Positions 44,943 through 53,716 of a stretch of DNA of 64,000 bases are shown one piece after another (within the stretch, counting starts at the first letter, position 1; every line of letters begins with the position of its first letter). The stretch is from Caryophanon tenue (GTDB lineage Bacteria > Bacillota > Bacilli > Bacillales_A > Planococcaceae), in contig NZ_MASJ01000023.1 of NCBI RefSeq assembly GCF_001700315.1, positions 62,001 to 126,000 of the forward strand, given 5' to 3'. The notes below the pieces were generated by a model that ran no database searches, had not been told where the DNA came from, and worked only from the letters and a program-made list of their open reading frames with translations. Position numbers and translations under genes: made by a program.

Positions 44943-46073
44943 TTAGCGGAAGTCCGCTTTAAATTCGCCTGTAATCGTTTGGTGACCGTTTTGCTCGTCA
45001 TATGCTTGTACTTGCTCAAGCTCGAAGCGATCCATAATCGGAATATCGTTCACTGAGAATAGGTACGCATCTTTTGTTGCTTTATGCTCATACCAAGCCC
45101 AGTTTGGTACAACGAAGTAGTCACCGGCTTTCCAGTCGAAGCGCACACCGTTAATAACCGTGTAACCTTCTCCTTTATGCGCATGGTAAACCGTTGAGTG
45201 CGTATGACGCAATGCTTTTGTATGCATGCCAGCTGGTAAGTGTTGCATACGTGTCCCAAGTGTTGGGTTCGCTGATTTACCTGTTGATGGGTTGATATAT
45301 TCTACTGCAAAGCCGTGATGTGGGTCTGGATCGAAGGCCATTAAGCCTTTAATGCCATCAACAGTACGGTCCCATTTATAGTTTGCAAGTGGTGCAACGG
45401 TAAATTTATCATCGCCTACTGGACGTACCATACCACCGCGGTAACGTTGTTCAGTAAAGTTATCAGGTACACCTGGTTGCTCTAAGCCATCTGCATACGG
45501 TTCAAAGAATGTACCACCGATGCCGTAAAGTGTTGGAATATCAAGCGCGTCCATCCATAACATTGGTTCTGTACCTACATGCTCATGGCCGTGCCATAAG
45601 TTTTTTGGCGTAATTAAGAAGTCGCCTTCTTCCATGAAAATACGCTCACCTTGTACGATTGTATAAGCGCCTGACCCTTTTGAAATAAAGCGTAACGCAG
45701 ATTGTGAGTGACGGTGAGACGGTGCTTTTTCGCCTGGTTGTAGCATCTGAATCGCCGCGTAAATTGTTTGTGTTGTTGAGCCCCAGCCCCATGGTTTACG
45801 GTATGTTAAGCCTGGATTTTGGAAGTAAATCGCACGACGTTCACCACCACGGTCTGGTGTGAAAATTTGTGCTGCCTCGCCCATTTTCTTCTCTAGTAAT
45901 TCACTTGACCATAAATATGCTTCTGCTTGTGGCTTTGGCGTTTTATGCATAATTTCTGGAATCGCTTCCCAAAGTGGTCCTAAGTTGTACTCCGCAATAT
46001 CATTTTTGAAATCGGTTACAAGTTGACTTTTCATAAATTGTGCTACTTCTGGTGACATTGGACCTGCCATCAT
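44943..46073 (-). CDS. gtdA: Gentisate 1,2-dioxygenase
   Basis: 376 residues, two cupin domains. The iron site motif HRHSQSALRFISKGSGAYTIVQGER is in the first cupin, and the second has HTHSTVYHAHKGEGYTVINGVRF. Also WGWGSTTQTIYAAIQML, typical of this enzyme. It opens the gentisate ring to maleylpyruvate. Adjacent ATGs at 46073 and 46070 are both possible. It follows the FAH-family gene after a hairpin of about 50 bases. Confidence 0.94.
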   Translation of the reverse strand: MMAGPMSPEVAQFMKSQLVTDFKNDIAEYNLGPLWEAIPEIMHKTPKPQAEAYLWSSELLEKKMGEAAQIFTPDRGGERRAIYFQNPGLTYRKPWGWGSTTQTIYAAIQMLQPGEKAPSHRHSQSALRFISKGSGAYTIVQGERIFMEEGDFLITPKNLWHGHEHVGTEPMLWMDALDIPTLYGIGGTFFEPYADGLEQPGVPDNFTEQRYRGGMVRPVGDDKFTVAPLANYKWDRTVDGIKGLMAFDPDPHHGFAVEYINPSTGKSANPTLGTRMQHLPAGMHTKALRHTHSTVYHAHKGEGYTVINGVRFDWKAGDYFVVPNWAWYEHKATKDAYLFSVNDIPIMDRFELEQVQAYDEQNGHQTITGEFKADFR

Positions 46074-46101
46074 ACATCGCTCCTTTTCATATCTGTGTAG
46101 A

Positions 46102-46150
46102 AAGAGGCGCTACACCATTTGTCAAATTCTGATGGTGTAACGCGCTTCTT
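46102..46150 (-). terminator. Hairpin between FAH-family gene and gentisate dioxygenase gene
   Basis: AAGAGGCGC-TACACCAT pairs with ATGGTGTA-ACGCGCTTCTT around a 13-base loop. There is no T-run, so it may be a processing or partial stop that makes different amounts of the two enzymes. Confidence 0.5.
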
Positions 46151-46158
46151 AAATTTCC

Positions 46159-47112
46159 TTACGCTGTTGGTACTGCTTCTTTTACTGTCGCTACTTTATT
46201 TTCAAGTGCGCCTACTTTATCAATCTCAATACGTACAACATCGCCATCTTTTAAGAATGTCGGTGGTGTCATTGCTACACCTACTCCACCTGGCGTACCA
46301 GTTAATACAACATCACCTGGCTCTAATGTCATTAAGTTTGATAAGAACGCTACTAACTTTTGTACAGAGAATACTAAGTTCGCTGTGTTTGTTTTTTGGC
46401 GAACTTCACCGTTTACTGTTAACACAACATCTAAACCTGATGGATCTTGTAATTCATCAGCTGTTACTAGGTAAGGACCCATTGGCGCTGAACCATCTAC
46501 TGTTTTCCCTTGTAACCACTGTAATGTACGGCGCTGAATGTCGCGGTATGTTACATCATTCGTAATTGTGTACCCTGCTACGTAATCAAGTGCATCTTCT
46601 TCTGATACATTACGCGCTTGTTTACCGACAACGAATGTGAATTCTGCTTCGTAGTCTAATTGCTCTGAGATTGGGTAGAACGGAATATCGTCGTCTGGCC
46701 CTAAGATTGTGTTCGCAAATTTTGCGAAAATAACTGGATGTGTTGGTAATTCACGACCCATTTCTAAAATGTGTTCGCGGTAGTTATGACCAACACAAAT
46801 AATTTTGCCTGGGTTTAATACTGGCGCTTCAATTTTTACATCTTCACGTGCGAAAATCGCTTGTTGTTTTGATGCTTGTGGGTTTTCTAAAATGAATGCT
46901 ACCGCTTCATCAGCAAGTTGTAATGATTTTTGTCCACCTTGATATAATTCATCTGTTGTTGCTGGTACGAAGGCATGTGCAATTTCTTTTGCACGGTATT
47001 CGCCTTCTGCTACTAACTTCGCCTCGTATGCTAAGTTTAAGTCGATTACTTGCTCCTCTACTAACGCAGCTGCGCGTGTTGTTCCGTTAAATGTATAGTT
47101 GATTAATTTCAT
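46159..47112 (-). CDS. Fumarylacetoacetate hydrolase family protein (fumaryl- or maleylpyruvate hydrolase)
   Basis: 317 residues from ATG 47112 with AGGGGTG nine bases before; a GTG at 47124 is inside that site. C-terminal FAH domain with ICVGHNYREH, metal residues in LDYEAEFTFVVGK, GYTITNDVTYRDIQRR and LTGTPGGVGVAMTPP. In the gentisate route the enzyme cuts fumarylpyruvate (or maleylpyruvate directly) to fumarate (or maleate) and pyruvate. First gene of the minus-strand gentisate unit. Confidence 0.9.
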   Translation of the reverse strand: MKLINYTFNGTTRAAALVEEQVIDLNLAYEAKLVAEGEYRAKEIAHAFVPATTDELYQGGQKSLQLADEAVAFILENPQASKQQAIFAREDVKIEAPVLNPGKIICVGHNYREHILEMGRELPTHPVIFAKFANTILGPDDDIPFYPISEQLDYEAEFTFVVGKQARNVSEEDALDYVAGYTITNDVTYRDIQRRTLQWLQGKTVDGSAPMGPYLVTADELQDPSGLDVVLTVNGEVRQKTNTANLVFSVQKLVAFLSNLMTLEPGDVVLTGTPGGVGVAMTPPTFLKDGDVVRIEIDKVGALENKVATVKEAVPTA

Positions 47113-47145
47113 GCTCTCGGACACCCCTTATCGTTTTAGAGTACT

Positions 47146-47196
47146 TTGTTCTCTATTTATAGATTTAATGTAATATACAACAACCTAGAAAGTCAA
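47146..47196 (-). promoter_or_regulatory. Promoter and operator of the FAH-gentisate dioxygenase unit
   Basis: On the minus strand -35 TTGACT (47191-47196), 17 bases, -10 TTACAT (47168-47173). Immediately downstream (47146-47167) is a near-palindrome whose core reads, on the plus strand, GTTCTCTATTTATAGA. A nearly identical site lies downstream of the divergent promoter. Confidence 0.6.
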
Positions 47197-47299
47197 CTTT
47201 TTTCAGAAAAATCAATGAACAACTTTTTTTCTACTATTAAATGATTTTTACAGCGCTTAATCATCAAACCGAAATATTGTTAGAAAATTATAATTTTTG

Positions 47300-47365
47300 T
47301 TGACAAATGAGTGCGTTTTCATGTAAATTTCAATTTAAGGAACTTAGTTCTCTATATGTAGAATT
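47300..47365 (+). promoter_or_regulatory. Promoter and operator of the 3-hydroxybenzoate hydroxylase gene
   Basis: -35 TTGACA (47300-47305), 17 bases, -10 GTAAAT (47323-47328). The operator-like site GTTCTCTATATGTAGA is at 47347-47362, just past the expected transcription start, in the same orientation as its twin near 47150. Position suggests repression, most simply by the IclR protein encoded at 48.6 kb. Confidence 0.6.
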
Positions 47366-47386
47366 AAAAAATGGAGGGGTTATGAA

Positions 47387-48586
47387 ATGGAACAACTTAG
47401 CAATGTAATCGTAGTCGGTGGAGGAATTGGTGGTTTAGCAGCTGCTCTTGCCATTACGAAAAAAACAGATAAAACTGTTGCCGTACTTGAGCAAGCACCG
47501 CAATTTGGAGAAGTGGGCGCAGGTATCCAGCTTGCACCAAACGCACTACACGTGTTAGACCAATTAGGCGTAAAAGAAGAAGTATTAAAAGCAGCCGTAT
47601 TACCAAAACGTTTAGTATTAAAAGATGTATACACAGCAAAAGAATTAGCGGTACTTGATTTAACGGAAGATTTCCAAGCACACTTCGGTCAGCCATATAT
47701 CGTATTACACCGTTCAGATTTACACCGTTCTTTATATGAAGCATGTCAAGCAAACGGCAATATCACATTTTTAAATAACCAAGTTGTACAAAAAGTAGAG
47801 CAACAAGATGGTTCAGTAAGTGTTGTCAACCAAAACGGGGAATCATTTAGCGCTGAAGCCGTTATTGGTGCAGATGGTTTAAAATCAAATATTCGTAAAC
47901 ATTTCTCACAAGATGAGCCCATTTGTTCAGAATATGTAGCATACCGTGGAACGATTCCTATGGAAGAAATGTCAGCAACAGGTGACGTTGAGTTAGATGA
48001 CGTAATTATGTGGATTGGGCCAAACTTACACTTAGTACAATACCCAGTACGTCGTGGTGAGCTATATAACCAAGTCGTTGTATTCAAAACATACGACTAT
48101 AAACCAGAAGGCGACTGGGGTACACCAGAAGAAATGGCGAAGCGTTTTGAAGGAGCGCACCCATTAGTAGAACGAGCACTTGAGTTTATTTCAACACAAT
48201 TCCGCTGGCCGATGTTTGACCGTCTACCAATCGAGAACTGGACAGATGGCAATGTAACATTACTTGGCGACGCGGCACACCCAATGCTACAATACTTAGC
48301 ACAAGGCGCTGCACAAGCATTAGAAGATTCTCTTGTATTAGCAGAATCATTACAAGACGCATCAAGCTATAACGAAGCATTCGTAGCGTACCAACAAGAA
48401 CGTCAACCACGTACTGCCAATGTCCAAACATCTGCACGTAAATGGGGAGAAATTTTACACGCTGAAGATGATATTACAACATTACTGCGCAACACGATTT
48501 TTGCACAACATACAGCGAAGAGCTATGAAGTAGCAGATTTCTTATACAGCTACTTCAACAAACGTCAAGAAAAAGTAAACGCATAA
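47387..48586 (+). CDS. FAD-dependent 3-hydroxybenzoate 6-hydroxylase (or salicylate hydroxylase-like)
   Basis: 399 residues, group A flavoprotein monooxygenase. FAD motif VVGGGIGGLAAALA, the DG motif IGADGLKSNIRKHF, and GDAAHPMLQYLAQGAAQALEDS, closest in form to 3-hydroxybenzoate 6-hydroxylases. With gentisate dioxygenase next door the product is probably gentisate, from 3-hydroxybenzoate. Salicylate 5-hydroxylation needs a different enzyme class, so I favour 3-hydroxybenzoate. GGAGG precedes ATG. Confidence 0.88.
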   Translation: MEQLSNVIVVGGGIGGLAAALAITKKTDKTVAVLEQAPQFGEVGAGIQLAPNALHVLDQLGVKEEVLKAAVLPKRLVLKDVYTAKELAVLDLTEDFQAHFGQPYIVLHRSDLHRSLYEACQANGNITFLNNQVVQKVEQQDGSVSVVNQNGESFSAEAVIGADGLKSNIRKHFSQDEPICSEYVAYRGTIPMEEMSATGDVELDDVIMWIGPNLHLVQYPVRRGELYNQVVVFKTYDYKPEGDWGTPEEMAKRFEGAHPLVERALEFISTQFRWPMFDRLPIENWTDGNVTLLGDAAHPMLQYLAQGAAQALEDSLVLAESLQDASSYNEAFVAYQQERQPRTANVQTSARKWGEILHAEDDITTLLRNTIFAQHTAKSYEVADFLYSYFNKRQEKVNA

Positions 48587-48591
48587 AAAAA

Positions 48592-48619
48592 AGAAGAAGA
48601 GCATTACGCCTCTTCTTCT
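48592..48619. terminator. Shared convergent terminator
   Basis: AGAAGAAGAG pairs with CTCTTCTTCT around an 8-base loop, with an A-run before it. It overlaps the last codons of the IclR gene and serves both convergent genes. Confidence 0.7.
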
Positions 48620-49365
48620 ATGTAACCGAAAATGGCAGACATTTCGCGACTCATCGCACAAAGACGTTGAATGTGTTCATCTTGTACGTCGTCTGGCACA
48701 TCTTCACTAAAGCCAACGACCGCAAAGACACAAACAAGCTCTTTTTGGAAGTTAAATACGGGGAAACTCACCGATGATACATGTTTCACAAGCGGTTCAT
48801 ATGCAAGTACGACTTGCTGCGCGCGAATTTGCTTTAATTCTTTTTGGAATGCCGCAACGTCGAACCCTACAATTGTTTGCTGTTCACGCTCAATCCAATT
48901 CAGCACTTCAAATGAATTCGCGTATGCCGCAAACATTTTCCCGGTTGCCGAATTGAGCGGTAACTTTGTCCCAACTTGTGCACCGATATTTAAGCCGTAA
49001 TTGGTGTTCCAAATATTTGTAATGACCGGTGTATCATTGACCCATGTTGCAAGCAGCGTGGACATATTCGTCATTTTGCTAATTTCTTTAAAGTACGGTG
49101 TTAAACGCCCGATGAAATCTGTATTTTGCATCGCTACTGTGCCGTATTCTAAAAACTTATAGCCGAGTGAAAAATAACCACGCTTTTGGTCGCGGTATAA
49201 GAGACCAAGCTGTGTCAATGTATTCAAGTATTTATACAAATTACTTTTGGAAATTCCTGTTGCTTCTTGAATATCCGTAAATTTTAGCGGTTCGTCACTT
49301 TTAGCGACGACATCGATAATGTCGATGCCTTGTGCGAGTGACCCAATCGTTGTACTTGTTGACAT
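48604..49365 (-). CDS. IclR family transcriptional regulator of the gentisate genes
   Basis: 253 residues. Winged helix-turn-helix at residues 5-65 (GIDIIDVVAKSDEPLKFTDI, GISKSNLYKYLNTLTQLGLL), then an effector domain (about 80-245) with LPLNSATGKMFAAY and the final VCVFAVVGF. IclR members often control aromatic catabolic genes. It is convergent with the hydroxylase gene and close to the operator pair near 47.15 and 47.35 kb. Confidence 0.92.
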   Translation of the reverse strand: MSTSTTIGSLAQGIDIIDVVAKSDEPLKFTDIQEATGISKSNLYKYLNTLTQLGLLYRDQKRGYFSLGYKFLEYGTVAMQNTDFIGRLTPYFKEISKMTNMSTLLATWVNDTPVITNIWNTNYGLNIGAQVGTKLPLNSATGKMFAAYANSFEVLNWIEREQQTIVGFDVAAFQKELKQIRAQQVVLAYEPLVKHVSSVSFPVFNFQKELVCVFAVVGFSEDVPDDVQDEHIQRLCAMSREMSAIFGYIEEEA

Positions 49366-49438
49366 ACCACAATCATCCTTTCTTTTTTAAAACTATACCA
49401 TATTCAGACAATGATACTATGAGGAAAGAGGTTTTTTT

Positions 49439-49948
49439 ATGACTTATGCACAGTTTACAACGAATATCGAACAATTTGAACAAAGCATTGCTACGTTCAC
49501 ACAAACATTCCAATCCACACCTGAAGCAACACTGCGTCAACAGCCATCCCCAGCGGAGTGGTCTGCATTCCAAATCGCTAGCCATGTTGTAGAAGCTGTA
49601 CGCTTTTGGGTAACTGATTTAGAAGCATTACTTGTTGTACCAGGCGCAAAATGGGGACGTAACCATGAACACGTTCGTCGCCTTGCTGCGGTGGAAGACA
49701 ATTACATTGCTTCATTAACAACAGACGGACTTATTGCTGATTTACAAGCACTCATCCCTCTTGTAAAAGAAGCACTTGTACGTGTAGAAGATGCAGATTT
49801 AGAGAAAACTGCACCAAGCTACAATGCAAACTTTGATGGCAAACCGCTATCATTTTTAATCGATCATTTAATTATTAAACATGTGGCGGGTCACGTTGGT
49901 CAACTTGAACGACACATCGATAAAGTAAAACAACTTACAAACGCTTAA
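49439..49948 (+). CDS. DinB-fold metalloprotein, candidate thiol-dependent maleylpyruvate isomerase
   Basis: 169 residues, four-helix DinB/YfiT-like fold. A metal triad can be placed at His49 (IASHVVEA), His148 and His152 (IIKHVAGHVGQLERH). DinB_2 proteins of Bacillales include bacillithiol transferases, and the actinobacterial mycothiol-dependent maleylpyruvate isomerase has the same fold and triad. The gene is next to, and divergent from, the gentisate IclR gene, and no other isomerase is present. This makes the isomerase role attractive but unproven. GAGG precedes ATG. Confidence 0.8.
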   Translation: MTYAQFTTNIEQFEQSIATFTQTFQSTPEATLRQQPSPAEWSAFQIASHVVEAVRFWVTDLEALLVVPGAKWGRNHEHVRRLAAVEDNYIASLTTDGLIADLQALIPLVKEALVRVEDADLEKTAPSYNANFDGKPLSFLIDHLIIKHVAGHVGQLERHIDKVKQLTNA

Positions 49949-50015
49949 TTTTGTACGCATCCCCCCTGATTCGTACATCCATCCCTTACCCTTATAAATG
50001 TTTATATAAAAAACG

Positions 50016-50047
50016 AAAGAGCGCAGGTGCCGACTGCGCTCTTTTTT
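50016..50047 (+). terminator. Terminator after DinB-fold gene
   Basis: AAAGAGCGCAG pairs perfectly with CTGCGCTCTTT around a 7-base loop, then TTT. Confidence 0.88.
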
Positions 50048-50225
50048 CTTGTGAAAGAACGTTCGCATCATCGTTATTTAACATTTTCATATTATGCTGA
50101 CGCACAGTAGCATGCTCACGGTGATGCGTATACGTTGGAGAGCATACAATGGTAGAAGAAATCAAGAAAAATCACGAAATTTCTTCTATCATTTTTTGTG
50201 TTTGTCATCCGCTGTTAAATAAAAA

Positions 50226-50274
50226 TATACATTTCAACTATATAGTTGAAATGTATAGTTAGACTGTATATAAT
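50226..50274 (+). promoter_or_regulatory. PadR-operon promoter with 32-bp perfect palindrome
   Basis: A perfect 32-base palindrome spans 50226-50257 (centre CTATATAG, arms TATACATTTCAA). A -35 TTGAAA (50246-50251) lies inside its right arm, followed after 17 bases by a -10 TATAAT (50269-50274). PadR regulators bind such dyads and repress themselves. The promoter is seen; PadR binding is inferred. Confidence 0.7.
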
Positions 50275-50304
50275 GAGTGTAACAACATAGAAAGGACAAA
50301 TGCG

Positions 50305-50616
50305 ATGAAAAAACATAAGCTACTCCCGTTAACAGAAACGATGCACTATATTTTGCTGGCACTTCGTGAGCCGCTTCACGGATATGCTATTATGCAACAA
50401 GTTGAACATATGAGTCATGGTGACGTACGCATTGCTGCTGGGACACTATACGGAGCGGTTGAAAATTTATTGAAATATGACTGGATTGTCCAAGTACCCT
50501 CTGATGACCCGCGCCGCAAAGTGTATCACATTACCGATGAAGGACTTGCTATTTTGGAACAAGAACGCCAACGTTTACAACATATTGTGTCATTATATGA
50601 AGGAGGGATTTTATGA
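50305..50616 (+). CDS. PadR family transcriptional regulator
   Basis: 103 residues, PadR winged helix. Marks: YILLALREPLHGYAIMQQV, RIAAGTLYGAVENLLKYDWI, DDPRRKVYHITDEGLAIL. AAAGGA precedes ATG. It overlaps the DUF2812 gene by four bases (ATGA). The two-gene unit PadR-DUF2812 is common in Firmicutes and seems to respond to envelope or drug stress. Confidence 0.92.
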   Translation: MKKHKLLPLTETMHYILLALREPLHGYAIMQQVEHMSHGDVRIAAGTLYGAVENLLKYDWIVQVPSDDPRRKVYHITDEGLAILEQERQRLQHIVSLYEGGIL

Positions 50617-51215
50617 AAAAGTTTAAGTTATTTACGGACGCCACAAAAGAAGAAGCTTGGCTGAATGAATGGATGCGTCTTGGCTATGAAGTAACGCGAA
50701 AAAATATGTTCCAAGTGTATTCCTTTACACGCACCGCCGATACAAACCGCGCCATCCGTATCGACTGTCAAAGCTTTTCGTCTAAAAAAGCCTTTGAGCA
50801 TTATAAACAATTTCATGAAGAGCTCGGCTGGCACTATATTGATGGCTCACAGTGGCAACATTTACATTATTGGCGTAGCCCCGCAAGTCGGGAGGACGAA
50901 TTATTTTCTGACCACGACTCTGAAAAATTATATTTACAACGTTTAACACAGTACTACAGCTTATACACGACATTCTTTTTTGTGCTCGCGATTATTTTCG
51001 TCGATGACATGTCCAATTTCTTTAATATTCAGTCTGCCTTTTTAACACCTGGCTTATGGAACAAAGAAGGAAGTGCTTTTATAAGTGCCTTTTTATTTGA
51101 ATTACCATTTGCGCTTGTTCGCTTCTTCTCGCCTTGGTTTATGATCGTTGCAGGTTTCTTCTTCCTACGTACCTATATGAATTATACGAAGCATTTAAAG
51201 AAACACCGCTCATAA
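50613..51215 (+). CDS. DUF2812 membrane protein
   Basis: 200 residues. The soluble N-terminal DUF2812 part (about 1-100) has EEAWLNEWMRLGYEVTRKN, SFSSKKAFEHYKQFHEELGWHYIDGSQWQHLHYWRS. Two or more membrane segments follow (YTTFFFVLAIIFV, FALVRFFSPWFMIVAGFFFL). Partner of the PadR regulator in the same operon; function unknown. Confidence 0.88.
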   Translation: MKKFKLFTDATKEEAWLNEWMRLGYEVTRKNMFQVYSFTRTADTNRAIRIDCQSFSSKKAFEHYKQFHEELGWHYIDGSQWQHLHYWRSPASREDELFSDHDSEKLYLQRLTQYYSLYTTFFFVLAIIFVDDMSNFFNIQSAFLTPGLWNKEGSAFISAFLFELPFALVRFFSPWFMIVAGFFFLRTYMNYTKHLKKHRS

Positions 51216-51257
51216 AATGCTTATTTAATATTATTGTTGACTTCAATATTAATATTA

Positions 51258-51295
51258 AAACAACCTTGCTGCAGATATTTGACAAGGTTGTTTTT
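51258..51295 (+). terminator. Terminator after PadR-DUF2812 operon
   Basis: AAACAACCTTG pairs with CAAGGTTGTTT around a 14-base loop, then a T-run. Confidence 0.85.
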
Positions 51296-51297
51296 AG

Positions 51298-51671
51298 GTC
51301 GTCGTTACCTTTTTTCTGTGAGGATTTTTTGGTCGGCTACATATAGCATGCAGCTTCTTAAAAAAAGCATGTCATAAAAAATGCGCGCATAGCCGCTCTA
51401 GTTGCGACAAATAATGATGTTTGACTATCAAATTGCTCCGATCATTCACCGTTTACTAATGGATGTAAAAATCCTCCGAATAATTCGGCAATATCGATTG
51501 CTAGAACGACTGCCAAATTTGAAAATATTATCGGGAAATATATCACATACATACTGGATGATTTTGGCTCATCACTACGCGTGCTACTTTTCATGTGTGC
51601 TGAGCAGTTTTCAAGGAATTATAGCTAATATACTTAAGCAGCATGCATGAATCCGCAACCGATAAAATACA
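51298..51671. other. Intergenic region without supported gene
   Basis: I see no gene I can support. A 50-codon minus-strand frame (51442-51594) has a hydrophobic stretch but no ribosome site. A 'CATGCAGCTTCTTAAAA' type stretch near 51347 is loosely mirrored near 51637 (AAGCAGCATGCATG). Confidence 0.4.
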
Positions 51672-51708
51672 AAAAAACTGCCCCCTTCTTTATAAGAGGG
51701 CAGTTTTT
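51672..51708. terminator. Terminator after chemoreceptor gene
   Basis: AAAAACTGCCC pairs with GGGCAGTTTTT with an inner CTTCTT/AAGAG part. It lies just past the stop of the minus-strand chemoreceptor gene. Confidence 0.85.
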
Positions 51709-51722
51709 AGTCAAGCACATGT

Positions 51723-53414
51723 TTATTCCGTAACACGGAACTGGCGTATTTGTTGTTGTGTTTGTAATGCTTCTGTCGTTAATACTTGGGCAACGGCATG
51801 AATTTCTTGCATCGTTGCATTTTGTTCTTCGACTGCTGCAAGAACGGTTTGGCATGCATCGGACGCCTGTTGTGCCCCGGTTGCCATGTCATTTACAGAT
51901 GCCGCGACTTCTTCAGTACTTGCGGTCATTTCTTCTGCAGACGCAGATACTTCTTGAATATGCGCAGTCATTTCATTAATTTCGGTTTCAATATGTGTAA
52001 AGGACTGTTGCGCACTGCCAACATATGTGACACCTTCATCAATGCTTTGCACCGTCGCATCAACACTTTCAGCAACCGCTTTTGTCTCTTGTTGAATGAT
52101 TGCTGTTAATGACACAATTTGTGTCGCTGATTGTTTCGATTGCTCCGCTAACTTACGAACTTCATCAGCAACAACGGCAAAGCCTTTGCCATGCTCGCCT
52201 GCACGTGCCGCTTCAATCGCTGCATTCAGTGCAAGTAAATTTGTTTGGTCTGTAATATCGGTAATCACCTTTGTCATTTGCTCAATTTCGGTTGATTGCG
52301 CATGTAATTGTTCAATGCGCGCTTTTGTTTCATATGAGGTTTCTTGAATAATTGCCATTTGTTGCTTCGCTGTTTGCAATGTCGTACTGCCATCTGTTGC
52401 CGTTTGTTGCATCACTAACGCACGCTCTTGTAATTGGTGTGATGCTTCGGCAATACGTGCGACACCTTGCGCGCTGTCATCGGTTGCAATCGCACAGTCA
52501 TTGCCCATCATTGCGGACTGATTCGCTGCTTGTGCGATTTTTTCCATATGTGCAGCAACTGCTTGTGATGTAACCGATACCTCATCGGTACTTGCGGCTA
52601 GTTGCTCAGCTGCTGCCGTTGTATTCATGACATTCGCTGAAACGGTTTTGACGACATCTGCTACATTCGTTTGCATCGTATTGAATGCTGTCGCTAACGT
52701 TTGCAACTCATCGTTTGTTTGAACAGTAAGCGCTGCTTGGCGTAAATCACCAGATGCAATAACATTCGCTGCGTGTGTCACTTGCGCGAGTGGTACAGAA
52801 ATATTACGCACAATCCGATATGAAAGAACTGCTGCAATAATTGTACCGATAATCGCTAGTGCAATTAACATAAACTGTGTTGTCGCTGCTGCTGCCAGCG
52901 TATTTTCACCTGTTTTATCCATTTCACCTGATTGGAAAGTCACGATGTTTTCAATTGATGCTTGGATGGCGTCATTTGTTGGTACAGCTTTGTCAAATAA
53001 TGTTGCGGTCGCACGCTCGATATTGCCTGCTTGTACATCAGCAATGACATTATCGACATATGTCGTATAAGCTATTTCTAATTGCTGTAATGTATCAAGT
53101 TCTGCTCTCATCTCTGGTACGACAAATAACGGCTCAATTTTCTCTAATGTCGTTAAAATAAACTCGCGCTGCTCATCAATGGCTGCAAGTTCCTCCTCAT
53201 CTTGACGCAACACGTATGAGCGAATCGATAAACCTTGTAACGATGTCGCATTTTGGATTTTTGTTGCTTCGATAACTTTATACGCACGGTCTTCAAGTAA
53301 ATATGTATACTCATCACTTATTTTTTGTAATTGAAATACCGCAAATGTTGCTAAACTAATAAACAATAGGATGGAACTCCCAAAGCTTAAAAATAATTTT
53401 TGTTTTATATTCAT
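51723..53414 (-). CDS. Methyl-accepting chemotaxis protein with 4HB sensor
   Basis: 563 residues. TM1 at about 9-28, a helical extracellular sensor of about 150 residues (four-helix-bundle type), TM2 at about 180-200, a HAMP domain ([26 protein letters not shown]) and an MCP signalling domain with tip [44 protein letters not shown]. Ligand unknown. The ribosome site AGGAGG is separated from ATG by a stem-loop. Confidence 0.93.
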   Translation of the reverse strand: MNIKQKLFLSFGSSILLFISLATFAVFQLQKISDEYTYLLEDRAYKVIEATKIQNATSLQGLSIRSYVLRQDEEELAAIDEQREFILTTLEKIEPLFVVPEMRAELDTLQQLEIAYTTYVDNVIADVQAGNIERATATLFDKAVPTNDAIQASIENIVTFQSGEMDKTGENTLAAAATTQFMLIALAIIGTIIAAVLSYRIVRNISVPLAQVTHAANVIASGDLRQAALTVQTNDELQTLATAFNTMQTNVADVVKTVSANVMNTTAAAEQLAASTDEVSVTSQAVAAHMEKIAQAANQSAMMGNDCAIATDDSAQGVARIAEASHQLQERALVMQQTATDGSTTLQTAKQQMAIIQETSYETKARIEQLHAQSTEIEQMTKVITDITDQTNLLALNAAIEAARAGEHGKGFAVVADEVRKLAEQSKQSATQIVSLTAIIQQETKAVAESVDATVQSIDEGVTYVGSAQQSFTHIETEINEMTAHIQEVSASAEEMTASTEEVAASVNDMATGAQQASDACQTVLAAVEEQNATMQEIHAVAQVLTTEALQTQQQIRQFRVTE

Positions 53415-53716
53415 GTGTAACCGCTACTTTATGTAGCTTCCCTCCTATATTCCGTTCCTCTATATCATTTTCATGCAAAACGACTGCATCGCAAAACTTT
53501 TAGTCTATTCAATATAATGACTTTTCTATCACAATCCCCTTATGGTACTTCGGCATATTTACATCTATTTTTACAAAAAAATAATATTTAGAACAAATAG
53601 CATTATTTTTGTACAATGTTTAACGCTCTAAACGAGTATATAGATATATATAATTCGTCCAGTCTTGTATACATTTTGTTAGGATCAATGTTAATATCGA
53701 TTTTCACGTTAAAAAA
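53415..53716. other. Upstream region of the chemoreceptor gene
   Basis: It holds the chemoreceptor ribosome site and stem-loop at 53423-53446. The remainder is AT-rich without a gene I can support. Confidence 0.5.
53423..53446 (-). promoter_or_regulatory. Shine-Dalgarno with intervening stem-loop, chemoreceptor gene
   Basis: On the minus strand AGGAGG (53441-53446) is 26 bases from the ATG. GCTAC-ATAAA-GTAGC (53423-53437) between them can fold out, leaving about 11 bases of spacing. No closer ribosome site is evident. Confidence 0.5.

Larger units (their letters stand above)
49949..50304. other. Intergenic region with two terminators and a PadR operator
   Basis: This 356-bp gap has a terminator at 50016-50047 for the DinB gene. 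A second hairpin with T-run follows at 50148-50198 (AATGGTAGAAGAAAT with ATTTCTTCTATCATT), with no gene between the two. The PadR promoter lies at 50226-50274. The orphan second terminator could end a small RNA. Confidence 0.5.

Noticed and set aside
51442-51594. 50-codon hydrophobic minus-strand frame
   Set aside because: Membrane-like stretch, but no ribosome site and no neighbour on the same strand; could be a remnant.
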